From Streptomyces sp. 1222.5 (GTDB lineage: Bacteria > Actinomycetota > Actinomycetes > Streptomycetales > Streptomycetaceae): a DNA stretch of 64,000 nucleotides. The notes beneath the pieces are model-generated. The model was given only the letters and a program-made list of their open reading frames with translations, made no database searches and was not told the origin of the DNA. The DNA is taken from positions 6,012,001-6,076,000 of the forward strand of contig NZ_FNSZ01000001.1 in assembly GCF_900105245.1 (NCBI RefSeq). Reading direction: 5' to 3'. Made by a program: the position numbers and the translations under genes. Below, in pieces: positions 55,191-62,520 of this stretch (the first letter of the stretch is position 1; each line of letters begins with the position of its first letter).

Positions 55191-56552
55191 ATGGACAAGC
55201 AGCAGGAGTTCGTGCTCCGGACCTTGGAGGAGCGCGACATCCGGTTCGTACGCCTGTGGTTCACGGACGTGCTGGGCTTTCTGAAGTCCGTGGCCGTGGC
55301 CCCCGCCGAGCTGGAACAGGCCTTCGACGAGGGCATCGGCTTCGACGGCTCGGCCATCGAGGGCTTCGCCCGGGTCTACGAGTCGGACATGATCGCCAAG
55401 CCGGATCCCTCCACCTTCCAGGTCCTGCCGTGGCGCGCGGAGACCCCCGGCACCGCCCGCATGTTCTGCGACATCCTCATGCCGGACGGCTCGCCCTCCT
55501 TCGCCGACCCGCGCTACGTCCTCAAGCGCGCCCTCGCCCGGACCTCGGACCTCGGCTTCACCTTCTACACCCACCCCGAGATCGAGTTCTTCCTGCTGAA
55601 GGACCGCCCCCTCGACGGCTCCCGCCCCATCCCCGCCGACAACTCCGGGTACTTCGACCACACCCCGACCAACGTCGGCATGGACTTCCGCCGCCAGGCG
55701 ATCACCATGCTGGAGTCGATGGGCATCTCGGTGGAGTTCTCCCACCACGAGGGCGCGCCGGGCCAGCAGGAGATCGACCTGCGCTACGCCGACGCCCTGT
55801 CGACCGCGGACAACATCATGACGTTCCGCCTGGTCATGAAGCAGGTCGCGCTGGAGCAGGGCGTGCACGCCACCTTCATGCCGAAGCCGTTCTCCGAGCA
55901 CCCCGGCAGCGGCATGCACACCCATCTGTCCCTCTTCGAGGGCGACCGCAACGCGTTCTACGAGTCCGGCGCGGAGTACCAGCTCTCCAAGGTCGGCCGC
56001 TCCTTCATCGCCGGCCTGCTCCGGCACGCCGCGGAGATCTCCGCCGTGACCAACCAGTGGGTCAACTCCTACAAGCGCATCTGGGGCGGCTCCGAGCGCA
56101 CGGCGGGCGCCGGCGGCGAGGCCCCGTCCTACATCTGCTGGGGCCACAACAACCGCTCGGCCCTGGTCCGCGTGCCCATGTACAAGCCCGGCAAGACCGG
56201 CTCCGCCCGGGTCGAGGTCCGCTCCCTGGACTCCGGCACGAACCCGTACCTGGCCTACGCCCTTCTGCTGGCCGCCGGCCTGAAGGGCATCGAGGAGGGC
56301 TACGAGCTCCCGCCGGGCGCCGAGGACGACGTCTGGGCCCTCTCCAACGCCGAACGGCGCGCCATGGGCATCGAGCCCCTCCCGCAGAACCTCGGCGAGG
56401 CCCTGACCCTCATGGAGAGCAGCGACCTGGTCGCCGAGACCCTCGGCGAACACGTCTTCGACTTCTTCCTGCGCAACAAGAAGTCGGAGTGGGAGGAGTA
56501 CCGGTCCGAGGTGACGGCGTTCGAGCTGCGCAAGAACCTGCCCGTGCTGTAG
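55191..56552 (+). CDS. glnA2: Glutamine synthetase-like ligase (probable GlnA2, gamma-glutamylpolyamine synthetase)
   Basis: A 453-residue ATP-dependent ligase of the GS type I fold. N-terminal beta-grasp (RFVRLWFTDVLGFLKSVAV and GIGFDGSAIEGF), Mg-binding EIEFFLL (about 127-133) and HHEGAPGQQEIDLRY, ATP loop KPFSEHPGSGMHTHLSL, and NRSALVRVP. The NLYxLPPEE adenylylation motif of GlnA is absent. In S. coelicolor the GlnA2 paralogue uses polyamines rather than ammonia, and this sequence fits it by length and by lack of that motif; the assignment rests on recall. ATG 55,191 (MDKQQEF) is chosen for its ribosome site. Confidence 0.8.
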   Translation: MDKQQEFVLRTLEERDIRFVRLWFTDVLGFLKSVAVAPAELEQAFDEGIGFDGSAIEGFARVYESDMIAKPDPSTFQVLPWRAETPGTARMFCDILMPDGSPSFADPRYVLKRALARTSDLGFTFYTHPEIEFFLLKDRPLDGSRPIPADNSGYFDHTPTNVGMDFRRQAITMLESMGISVEFSHHEGAPGQQEIDLRYADALSTADNIMTFRLVMKQVALEQGVHATFMPKPFSEHPGSGMHTHLSLFEGDRNAFYESGAEYQLSKVGRSFIAGLLRHAAEISAVTNQWVNSYKRIWGGSERTAGAGGEAPSYICWGHNNRSALVRVPMYKPGKTGSARVEVRSLDSGTNPYLAYALLLAAGLKGIEEGYELPPGAEDDVWALSNAERRAMGIEPLPQNLGEALTLMESSDLVAETLGEHVFDFFLRNKKSEWEEYRSEVTAFELRKNLPVL

Positions 56553-56913
56553 GCACAGGTCATGGGGGGGCTCACAGCGTGTACTGCGCTGGTCCGACTG
56601 CTGGGGCTGACGGGCGTGGACCGTCGGCACCGCCGCCCCTCATCAGAGTCTGGGCCGTCTCTGGGCCGTCAAGACGAAGCCCCGCCGCGTTGTAGTGCTT
56701 CGTGCGCGCCGACAGCTGCGGGGCTAGGCAGGCCGTCAGCGTTGCCTGAGGCTTGTAGGGCCTCTTTGCGCTTTCGCTTCGTCGATCAAGGCTCGCTCGG
56801 CTCACTGACCCGCCTGTTGCTTCGACCACCTAAGTCTTCCCGCCCCGCGGCGGGCGAGGTGACTGGACGCTCGCCATGGGCCGGCCTTTGGCGGCGGTGG
56901 TGGGGCAGGGCAG
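56553..56913. other. 361-bp region without a gene, start of the accessory zone
   Basis: No convincing gene, tRNA or terminator for glnA2 is seen. A short tandem duplication lies near 56,650-56,670 (TCTGGGCCG twice), and frames on both strands are low in complexity or break often. The region marks the change from core chromosome to the accessory block and could contain a former insertion junction. Confidence 0.5.
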
Positions 56914-56957
56914 GCGGCCGCCGTCGCGTCACCGTACGGTGACGCGACGGCGGCCGC
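56914..56957. terminator. Perfect 44-bp palindrome, operon terminator
   Basis: Arms of 22 bp, perfectly complementary with no loop (centre between 56,935 and 56,936, CCGT|ACGG). It lies 18 bp past the stop of the last gene of the minus-strand Cys-rich operon and has no similar partner nearby. It is far longer than needed for termination. Confidence 0.6.
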
Positions 56958-56975
56958 GGCCTTTCACGACCAGAG

Positions 56976-57443
56976 TCAGAGGGCGACGCAGCTCCAGCCG
57001 AAGGAGACCCTCTCCCACTGAGCAGGGGCGTCGGCATCAAGGCCGAGGAGCGTCGGTGCCCACTGCTTGTACTTGCCATGGAAGACGATCTTACTGTGGC
57101 CGAATTCGGGGTTGATCATTTCCAGGCTGCCCGTGCCCTCGAACAGGCTCTGCCCATCCCGGGATGCAAGCTCTGCCTTGTATGAGATCTCGCCCGTCCG
57201 CGTAAGAAGCTCCTTCACGATCTGCTGGTCGACGACATAGACGCCCGTCAGAGTCGGCTGACTTTCGGACATGTCGTGGATCGAAGCCCTTCCGCCGGGG
57301 GCGTCGGAAATCGCCACCGGGAGCCGCAGAGCGCTTTTTCCGAAGAGCACCGTTGCGCCTGATGCCTCGATCCCGAAAAGAGCGGCGTCCCTGAACGTGC
57401 TGTCGGCCACGCTCTTCTTCAGATCCGTGTCATACGTGGTCAT
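56976..57443 (-). CDS. Unknown protein, third gene of the Cys-rich operon
   Basis: A 155-residue protein, not recognised. It has no signal peptide, and its alternating hydrophobic strands with Gly turns suggest a beta-rich fold: GATVLFGKSALRLPVAISDA (29-48), LTGVYVVDQQIVKELL (65-80) and SKIVFHGKYKQWAP (117-130). One Cys near the end. GC lower than the core chromosome. Its start overlaps the end of the previous gene by 14 bp, so it is translated with it. A role in immunity, maturation or export of the upstream product is possible but unproven. Confidence 0.7.
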   Translation of the reverse strand: MTTYDTDLKKSVADSTFRDAALFGIEASGATVLFGKSALRLPVAISDAPGGRASIHDMSESQPTLTGVYVVDQQIVKELLTRTGEISYKAELASRDGQSLFEGTGSLEMINPEFGHSKIVFHGKYKQWAPTLLGLDADAPAQWERVSFGWSCVAL

Positions 57444-57906
57444 CCCCGCCTCCTGCTTGTCGCGTCCTCGTGAGCTTTCTGGATGCTGTCTGGTGTCTCC
57501 ACCACCCCCAAATCTTGATCTTGTTCAGTCGACCGTGCCGTTGAGCGCAGTTTCCGCATTCTGGGATTCGAAAGCGTCGTGCGACAAGTGCGATCGCATC
57601 TCCCAGACCTAGCGGGTGCCGGCGTGGCGGATGCTTGCCTAGATGGACAACCTGGTTTTCCAAGCTGGCCCAGGTCAATGACAGTCCGGGAACGGGCTGC
57701 ACTCGCTCCATCTCACGAGCGCTGAGCGCCCGGACATCCGGGTGGGCCAGGAGCTCCTCGGCAGCGCGTTGATCGGCGAGTCCTACATATGCCAACTCGT
57801 CCCTGTAGACGACTACTGCGTCACCGACTTGGTATCTCGTGTCCACCGTGGCGCCCTCGTGGGCCGGCAGCCGAATCGGCACTTCCAGCCATTGAATCCT
57901 AGCCAT
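57430..57906 (-). CDS. Unknown protein with C-terminal CxxC...R...LN motif, second gene of the Cys-rich operon
   Basis: A 158-residue protein. The N-terminal part (residues 1-75) looks like a small beta-rich domain: VPIRLPAHEGATVDTRYQVGDAVVVYRDELAYVG. The C-terminus holds LGLGDAIALVARRFRIPECG followed by NCAQRHGRLNKIKIW; CGxCxxRxxxLN is a motif I have seen at the ends of assorted small proteins, possibly metal-binding, but the family cannot be named. The start lies 7 bp after the stop of the Cys-rich gene, so the two are one transcript. Confidence 0.7.
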   Translation of the reverse strand: MARIQWLEVPIRLPAHEGATVDTRYQVGDAVVVYRDELAYVGLADQRAAEELLAHPDVRALSAREMERVQPVPGLSLTWASLENQVVHLGKHPPRRHPLGLGDAIALVARRFRIPECGNCAQRHGRLNKIKIWGWWRHQTASRKLTRTRQAGGGDDHV

Positions 57907-57913
57907 GTGACCC

Positions 57914-58582
57914 TCACTCGGATCCTTGACCGCAACAACCGGCGACTGGTACGCACCAGTATGAGCATTGACATCCGGCGCACGCGTGGCACTTCACGAC
58001 GCAGAGTCCGCACCTACCTGCCAGGCAAATGAGGAACTCGGCCCAGCTGCTCTTGGAGCAACTGATAGCGGCGCTGAGGCAAGTTTGCCCACAGTTATCG
58101 GCGAGGCAGTCAAGGAGCACGTCCCAGAAGCCGCCGGACCGTTCTCGCAGCTGTCCGTCGGTGTCGTCGATGAAGTGTTCCGTGACGTCATCCAGGAAAT
58201 TGTCGCTTGACGTTTCGAGGGTGAAGGCTTGCACCTCCTCCTCCCCCGCCGGGTCCCCCCTGATCACGCTCGCGCACATGGCCACGAGCTTGTTGTCGTA
58301 GGTCATGCTGTTGACGATAAGCGCAGACTTGATCTGGCTTACTCCTGGACCGTTCTCGCGCCCTCGCGGGTGAACTTCCCTGTCCAGGGCCCAATCTCCG
58401 CGAAGGCCGATCGGATCTTGCACGTTGGCGTCGGCGACGTCAGCTCCGAGAACTACGGGAAGAGCTTCTCGCAGCTTGGACACCTGCGAGTAACTCTTGC
58501 TCAGGCGATCCCACTCTGCTCTCGCAGTAGCGCCGGTAATCACCGACAGAGTTTCATTCGTCGTGACAGGTATGCCTGCCAT
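57914..58582 (-). CDS. Candidate bacteriocin precursor with Cys-rich C-terminal domain (halocin C8-like layout)
   Basis: A 222-residue protein with two clear parts. Residues 1-150 form an acidic, soluble region with one Cys and no signal peptide. Residues 151-222 hold 14 Cys (159, 164, 168, 175, 186, 191, 194, 198, 201, 204, 206, 210, 216, 217) among hydrophobic and small residues. The archaeal halocin C8 precursor has the same order: an N-terminal immunity part, then a Cys-rich peptide. No transporter is adjacent. GGAGGAAGCG precedes ATG 58,582. First gene of a three-gene operon; the homology itself is unproven. Confidence 0.7.
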   Translation of the reverse strand: MAGIPVTTNETLSVITGATARAEWDRLSKSYSQVSKLREALPVVLGADVADANVQDPIGLRGDWALDREVHPRGRENGPGVSQIKSALIVNSMTYDNKLVAMCASVIRGDPAGEEEVQAFTLETSSDNFLDDVTEHFIDDTDGQLRERSGGFWDVLLDCLADNCGQTCLSAAISCSKSSWAEFLICLAGRCGLCVVKCHACAGCQCSYWCVPVAGCCGQGSE

Positions 58583-58621
58583 CGCTTCCTCCAACTGCGT
58601 GTACTGAAGCGGGTGATGTCC

Positions 58622-58648
58622 ACGGTAGCCCCCCGGAACTCCGCTCAA
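58622..58648 (-). promoter_or_regulatory. Candidate promoter of the Cys-rich operon
   Basis: Read on the minus strand: TTGAGC (58,648-58,643) and TACCGT (58,627-58,622) with a 15-bp spacer, 40 bp before the start of the operon. A weak match to the HrdB type. Confidence 0.3.
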
Positions 58649-59089
58649 TTCTCAGCATGTACCCATTAGGCCGAAGGTGCATCTGGAGTAACCCAAAGCT
58701 TAGTTGAGGGTTTCAATAGTTGATTATTCATCAATTTCCTTTGATTGACGCGCAGTCGAGGTGTCAGCCACTTGCGAAGCCCTTATTGTTCTTGGCGCAT
58801 CGCGATGCAACCCGCATTGCCGGGAGGCGTCGTGCACCGTGGAGAGGCGTAAGGAAGCCCAACGGAAATCAGTTGGGCACCGCCGCAATCGACAACGGCC
58901 GCCAGGGCGGGCCCGTATACGGCTATGGATCACCAGCAGCGAATGACAGCGGCACGGAACGCTCCTCGGTTGTCCGCGCTACACCGGTTCGGCCGGGCGG
59001 ATCGACCGTCCGGCCAAACTCCTAGTCGGGAATCGCCCAAGGACCCTCCGCCGGTGCGGAATGACCAAGCGACGAGCGGGCCAACGCAG
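58649..59089. other. 441-bp region between the Cys-rich operon and the integrase remnant
   Basis: No real gene. The transfer-gene frame of the neighbouring chimera runs on to a stop at 59,022, out of phase with the integrase. The rest is mixed and A+T-richer near 58,680-58,780 (GTTTCAATAGTTGATTATTC). An attachment site would be expected just beyond an integrase 3' end, but no tRNA piece or clear direct repeat was found here. Confidence 0.5.
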
Positions 59090-59470
59090 TCAAGCTACAT
59101 TCGGCACCGAGACGATGCCTTCGTAGAGGCCGTCGACGGCTTTTCGGGCCCGTGCGTCGCTGCTCGGCATGAGGTGCGTGTAGACGCGGAGCGTGAAGCC
59201 CGGATCGTTGTGCCCGAGGTACTGGCTCAGTGCCTTGATGTTCTCGCCGGCGTCCAGGAGGACCGACGCGTAGAAGTGCCTCAGGGCGTGCATGCCGTGC
59301 TCCCGCGCGGCCTGGAACCTCTGCCCCGGTTCCGGCTGCGGGATCACCTTCGCCGCCACGAGAGCGGGTTTCCAGGTGTGGACGTTGAAGTCGGTTCGCC
59401 GCACCGCGCCGGCACCGTCCAGCCTGGTGAACAAGAGCTGTTTCGTGAGGGGCGGACCATCCGGCCGTAG
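59090..59470 (-). pseudogene. Tyrosine integrase, C-terminal remnant
   Basis: About 126 residues of a phage/AICE-type tyrosine recombinase. The catalytic box II is present: HALRHFYAS (HxLRH), LGHNDPGFTLRVYTHL (the second His and the nucleophile Tyr). The N-terminal DNA-binding and core domains and the first catalytic Arg are missing, and there is no start codon for the piece. It is joined at its 5' side to a transfer-gene fragment in another frame, so it is a deletion relic. Confidence 0.85.
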
Positions 59471-59489
59471 CCAGGGGAGACGTCTCCTT

Positions 59490-60146
59490 GCCCCGCCCCA
59501 GATAGGCCAGCGGCGTGACCACGGCCGTGGTGATACCCGCCTGGAGCAGGGGCGGGGCGAGCGCGATCCCGGCTGCGGCGACGGCGACGCCGACGGCGGC
59601 GGTGCCGAAGCGCCAGCGGCGGGTCTGGGTCCGGGCCCAGTGCGCGGCCTGGAGCCGGGCGGCCAGGTCGACGTCCTCGGGGCGGACCTTGACCTGGGCC
59701 CGCAGGGCTTTGACGGTCGCGGTGTGGTCCTGCGCCGACAGCGTCGGCCACAGCCCGACCACGGCCCGGTAGAAGCCGCGGGCGGCCAACAGCACGGTCT
59801 TGACCAGGTACTTCGGGGCGCGGAAGCCGTGGTAGCGGGTGTGCCACCAGGTAAGCCGCCCGAACGCCCGGACGTGTGCGAGCACGGATGCGCTGGAGCG
59901 TGCCCACACCGGCAGCACCGGGGCGTCGGGGAGGGTGAGCCAGTCGGCCAGCGGATTGTCCAGCCGGTCAACCGCCTCGCCCGCCGGAGACGGCTCCGCG
60001 TCCGCCTCCGTGGCCGTGGCCGGTGCGGGGATGGTGCTGGTGTCGGGTTTGGTCAGGTCGACCACCCAGGCCTTGCGGCCGGTGCGGTGGTCGTCCAGGC
60101 GGTGGACGGTTCCCACCGGTGTTGCCTCCGTGGCGGGTTCACTCAT
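59490..60146 (-). pseudogene. FtsK/Tra-type transfer protein, N-terminal remnant
   Basis: About 219 residues resembling the N-terminal, membrane part of actinomycete conjugative Tra (FtsK/SpoIIIE-like) proteins: FGRLTWWHTRYHGFRAPKYL, YRAVVGLWPTLSAQDHTATV, then a membrane helix (about 183-215) ending in VVTPLAYLGR. The ATPase domain that should follow is absent; similarity ends near residue 219, where integrase coding begins. AGGAG ribosome site before ATG 60,146. Confidence 0.8.
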
Positions 60147-60235
60147 GACGGAACTCCTGTCAGCCCGGTCGGGCGGGAAGCTTGGGGAAGCGCCGTCCCC
60201 GCCCGCACAGCTGCGGGCGGGGCGGCGGGGAGGGA

Positions 60236-60424
60236 TCAGTGCCGGTGGGTGCGCAGGGCCGTCTTGCAGGCCGGGCACTTGCGTGCGGGGCCGGTGCCGA
60301 CGACCGGGGCGGGGATCACCTGGCCGCAGACGGCCCGGGTCACGCCGAACACCAGCGGTCCGCAGTCCGGGCAGTGAAAGTGCGAGATCAGGACCCGCGT
60401 CGCGCTGCCAGCGGTGCGAGGCAT
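60236..60424 (-). CDS. Small zinc-finger-like protein of the AICE relic
   Basis: A 62-residue protein with CPDCGPLVFG and KCPACKTALRTHRH, two CxxC pairs suggesting zinc binding. Such small proteins often precede the tra gene in streptomycete integrative elements. Function unknown. The ATG at 60,424 lies 2 bp beyond the stop of the previous gene. Confidence 0.65.
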   Translation of the reverse strand: MPRTAGSATRVLISHFHCPDCGPLVFGVTRAVCGQVIPAPVVGTGPARKCPACKTALRTHRH

Positions 60425-60426
60425 GC

Positions 60427-60603
60427 TCACCACCACCGGGAGGGCTTCTTGGGGACGAGGTAGGGGTGGCCGTTTCGCATGTGGTCCACGCACTGCGGGC
60501 AGTCCTCACGCGGCCCCAGGCGGCGGTGGATGCTGCGGTCGTAGGCGTGCTGCCAGCACTGCGGACACTGCCCCGGAGGCGTCTCGGGAACAGCCACGCT
60601 CAC
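60427..60603 (-). CDS. Small CxxC protein of the AICE relic
   Basis: A 58-residue protein with CPQCWQHAYDRS and DCPQCVDHM, again two CxxC pairs, and a WW end shared with the previous gene. The GTG start overlaps the upstream stop (GTGA). Probably translated with its neighbours. Confidence 0.6.
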   Translation of the reverse strand: MSVAVPETPPGQCPQCWQHAYDRSIHRRLGPREDCPQCVDHMRNGHPYLVPKKPSRWW

Positions 60604-60917
60604 CACCACCCCGACGACTTCTTCGCGGCCTTGGTCTTGGCGGCGGCGTTGACGACGCGCTGACGCTCGGCCTGGAGGGCGGAGATCTCGGCGACGAGCC
60701 GGGTCTCAGCGGACTGCCACGCGGTCTCGATCTTCCGCTCCGCCCGTCCGGGGCTGTTGCCCCGCACGACGCGGTACGAGCCGGTCGCCACGGCACCGAG
60801 GACGGCGCGGCGCTCACGTCCGTCCAGCGGCCACATCTCCCGCTGGCGGACCGCCTCCAGCTTGCGGGTCGCCTCATGGATGGCCTTGTCCAGGCGGCGG
60901 GTGTCGGGCTTACCCAT
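60600..60917 (-). CDS. Small helical protein of the AICE relic
   Basis: A 105-residue, highly charged, mostly helical protein (KLEAVRQREMWPLDGRERRAV, then AERKIETAWQSAETRLVAEISALQAERQRV, a coiled coil). It ends in KSSGWW, and the following small protein ends in KPSRWW. Unknown role, perhaps a DNA-binding or structural partner of transfer proteins. One of three tightly packed small genes. Confidence 0.6.
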   Translation of the reverse strand: MGKPDTRRLDKAIHEATRKLEAVRQREMWPLDGRERRAVLGAVATGSYRVVRGNSPGRAERKIETAWQSAETRLVAEISALQAERQRVVNAAAKTKAAKKSSGWW

Positions 60918-60918
60918 C

Positions 60919-61002
60919 TCAGGCGCTCCTCGAGGTGGTGTCGTCGGCGGGCCGGGCGGGGGTGAGCTGGCCGGGCAGGACGGTGATGGCCTGGGACGCC
61001 AT
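60919..61002 (-). other. Short open frame, possible 3' fragment of an AICE gene
   Basis: A 27-residue frame (MASQAITVLPGQLTPARPAD...) directly upstream of the three small genes, in the same direction. It may be a tiny peptide or the surviving end of a longer gene cut at the element border near 61,000. Confidence 0.25.
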
Positions 61003-61187
61003 GAACCACGCCCGCTCCACAGACGTGTGGGTCGACGGCGGACGGGATGAGAGCGAGGGGGGCGAGTCGTGGGCGAGACGCCGATCTTGCGCCTTTCCCG
61101 GATTCTCGTGCCGCAAGCCCCGAACGAACCTTAACCTGGATAGGCATAGGAGGAGGAAGGCGAGCAAACCGCCAGGAGGATAGAGAA

Positions 61188-62366
61188 GTGGCTGACCCTA
61201 CAGAGCTAATGCTGGCCGACCTCTCGAATGCGTATGCAGACGCGAAAGTTTCAAATACTTTCCTTCGTCTATATGTGAGCGACTCTCGCTTCGACCGTGC
61301 TTTCGCCAGCCTGCACGAGCGTCTGAACGGTCATTTCGCATCCATCAACGACAGGGCGGAGACGACCCACCACTACTGGGCCGAACAGAGCAGGGAGATG
61401 CTTGCACTTGTCAAGGAGGTCGCCAATTTCCTGAATTCGCTCAAGCATGCCGGCATTCAGGTGGACCTAGCTGCATCCTACGCAGGCGCCATAAAGAGTT
61501 GCCAATCATGGCTGGTGGGCAGCGGAGGCAGCACAATCCCGGATGACTTCGAACAAATCACGCTCATCCAGTACGAGCCAGTTTTTTCCCGCTCAGACAC
61601 TGAGATCAAGCTAAAGAAGTCCAGCCAACGCACCCAGTTGCAACTGATCGGCGAGGGTTCGTACGCGAAGGTATTCTCTTTTGTCGACCCTGATTACGGC
61701 ATTAAGTTCGCCGTCAAGCGTGCCAACAAAAACCTGAGCGCACGGGATCTACACCGGTTCCAGCAAGAGTTTGCGATCCTGAAGCGCCTACGGTTCCCGT
61801 ATATAATTGAGGTATTCCAGTACGACGCAATTCGCAATGAATATCAAATGGAGTTTTGCGAGTCCACGCTCCGCAAGTACATCAAGAAGTTTAATAGCAC
61901 CTTGTCGTTCTCGTTGCGGAAGAGAATCGCGCTGCAATTCTTGTACGGTGTCAATTACATTCATACTGAAGGCCTGCTTCACCGCGACGTCAGCCTTCAG
62001 AACGTTCTCATAAAGACCTTCAATGGCGGGGCTGTACTCGTGAAACTGTCAGACTTCGGCCTCGCCAAAGATAAGAATTCCGAGTACACGCGAACAAAGA
62101 CAGAGATGCGTGGAACCTATCGGGATCCTGTCCTGGAGAGCTTTAAGGACTACGGCGTGCGCAATGAAATCTACTCGATCGGTTGGGTGCTTTCCTATAT
62201 TTTCAGTGGAAGGGAGGCCCTTCTGTCTCGCGATGACGCGCCGAGCAAGGTTGTACGGAAATGTACGGCGCATGATGTCGCTCATCGGTACGGGAGCGTG
62301 CGCGAACTAATCGGTGACGTTGAGGGGATGGAAGCCACCCCACCCCCCGCGGACGCTCCAGCTTGA
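61188..62366 (+). CDS. Serine/threonine protein kinase with unknown N-terminal domain
   Basis: A 392-residue soluble kinase. Residues 1-145 form a helical region without a known match. The kinase domain (about 148-375) is complete: glycine loop GEGSYAKVF (155-163), VAIK-type Lys177 (FAVKRAN), alpha-C Glu near 194, catalytic HRD (265-267) with Asn272, and DFG (289-291). No membrane helix, PASTA or other sensor domain, unlike PknB-type kinases. GTG start with AGGAGGATAG upstream. GC is lower than the flanks, which fits transfer. Next to a HEPN-like gene, so a defence role is possible. Confidence 0.85.
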   Translation: MADPTELMLADLSNAYADAKVSNTFLRLYVSDSRFDRAFASLHERLNGHFASINDRAETTHHYWAEQSREMLALVKEVANFLNSLKHAGIQVDLAASYAGAIKSCQSWLVGSGGSTIPDDFEQITLIQYEPVFSRSDTEIKLKKSSQRTQLQLIGEGSYAKVFSFVDPDYGIKFAVKRANKNLSARDLHRFQQEFAILKRLRFPYIIEVFQYDAIRNEYQMEFCESTLRKYIKKFNSTLSFSLRKRIALQFLYGVNYIHTEGLLHRDVSLQNVLIKTFNGGAVLVKLSDFGLAKDKNSEYTRTKTEMRGTYRDPVLESFKDYGVRNEIYSIGWVLSYIFSGREALLSRDDAPSKVVRKCTAHDVAHRYGSVRELIGDVEGMEATPPPADAPA

Positions 62367-62520
62367 CGAGGCCTCTGGTATCAACTGCTGACGAAACGGT
62401 GTTGGACGGGCATGCACGCCAGCGTCCAAGCCTGGCTGCCTCACCAACCGCGGACAGCACCTGAAGCGAGGGGGCATCGAACCCCTAAGCAGGTCTAGTC
62501 TTCCGTGGAAACTTTCCTGC

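Noticed and set aside
56572..56829. 85-codon frame on the minus strand downstream of glnA2
   Set aside because: No ribosome site, no recognisable fold and weak codon bias; it may be a decayed fragment at the island border.
58720..59025. 101-codon frame on the plus strand between the Cys-rich operon and the integrase remnant
   Set aside because: No ribosome site or similarity; composition like random sequence.
61047..61187. In-frame upstream extension of the kinase gene
   Set aside because: The GTG at 61,188 has a strong AGGAGG site, and the extension is basic low-complexity sequence of AICE origin.
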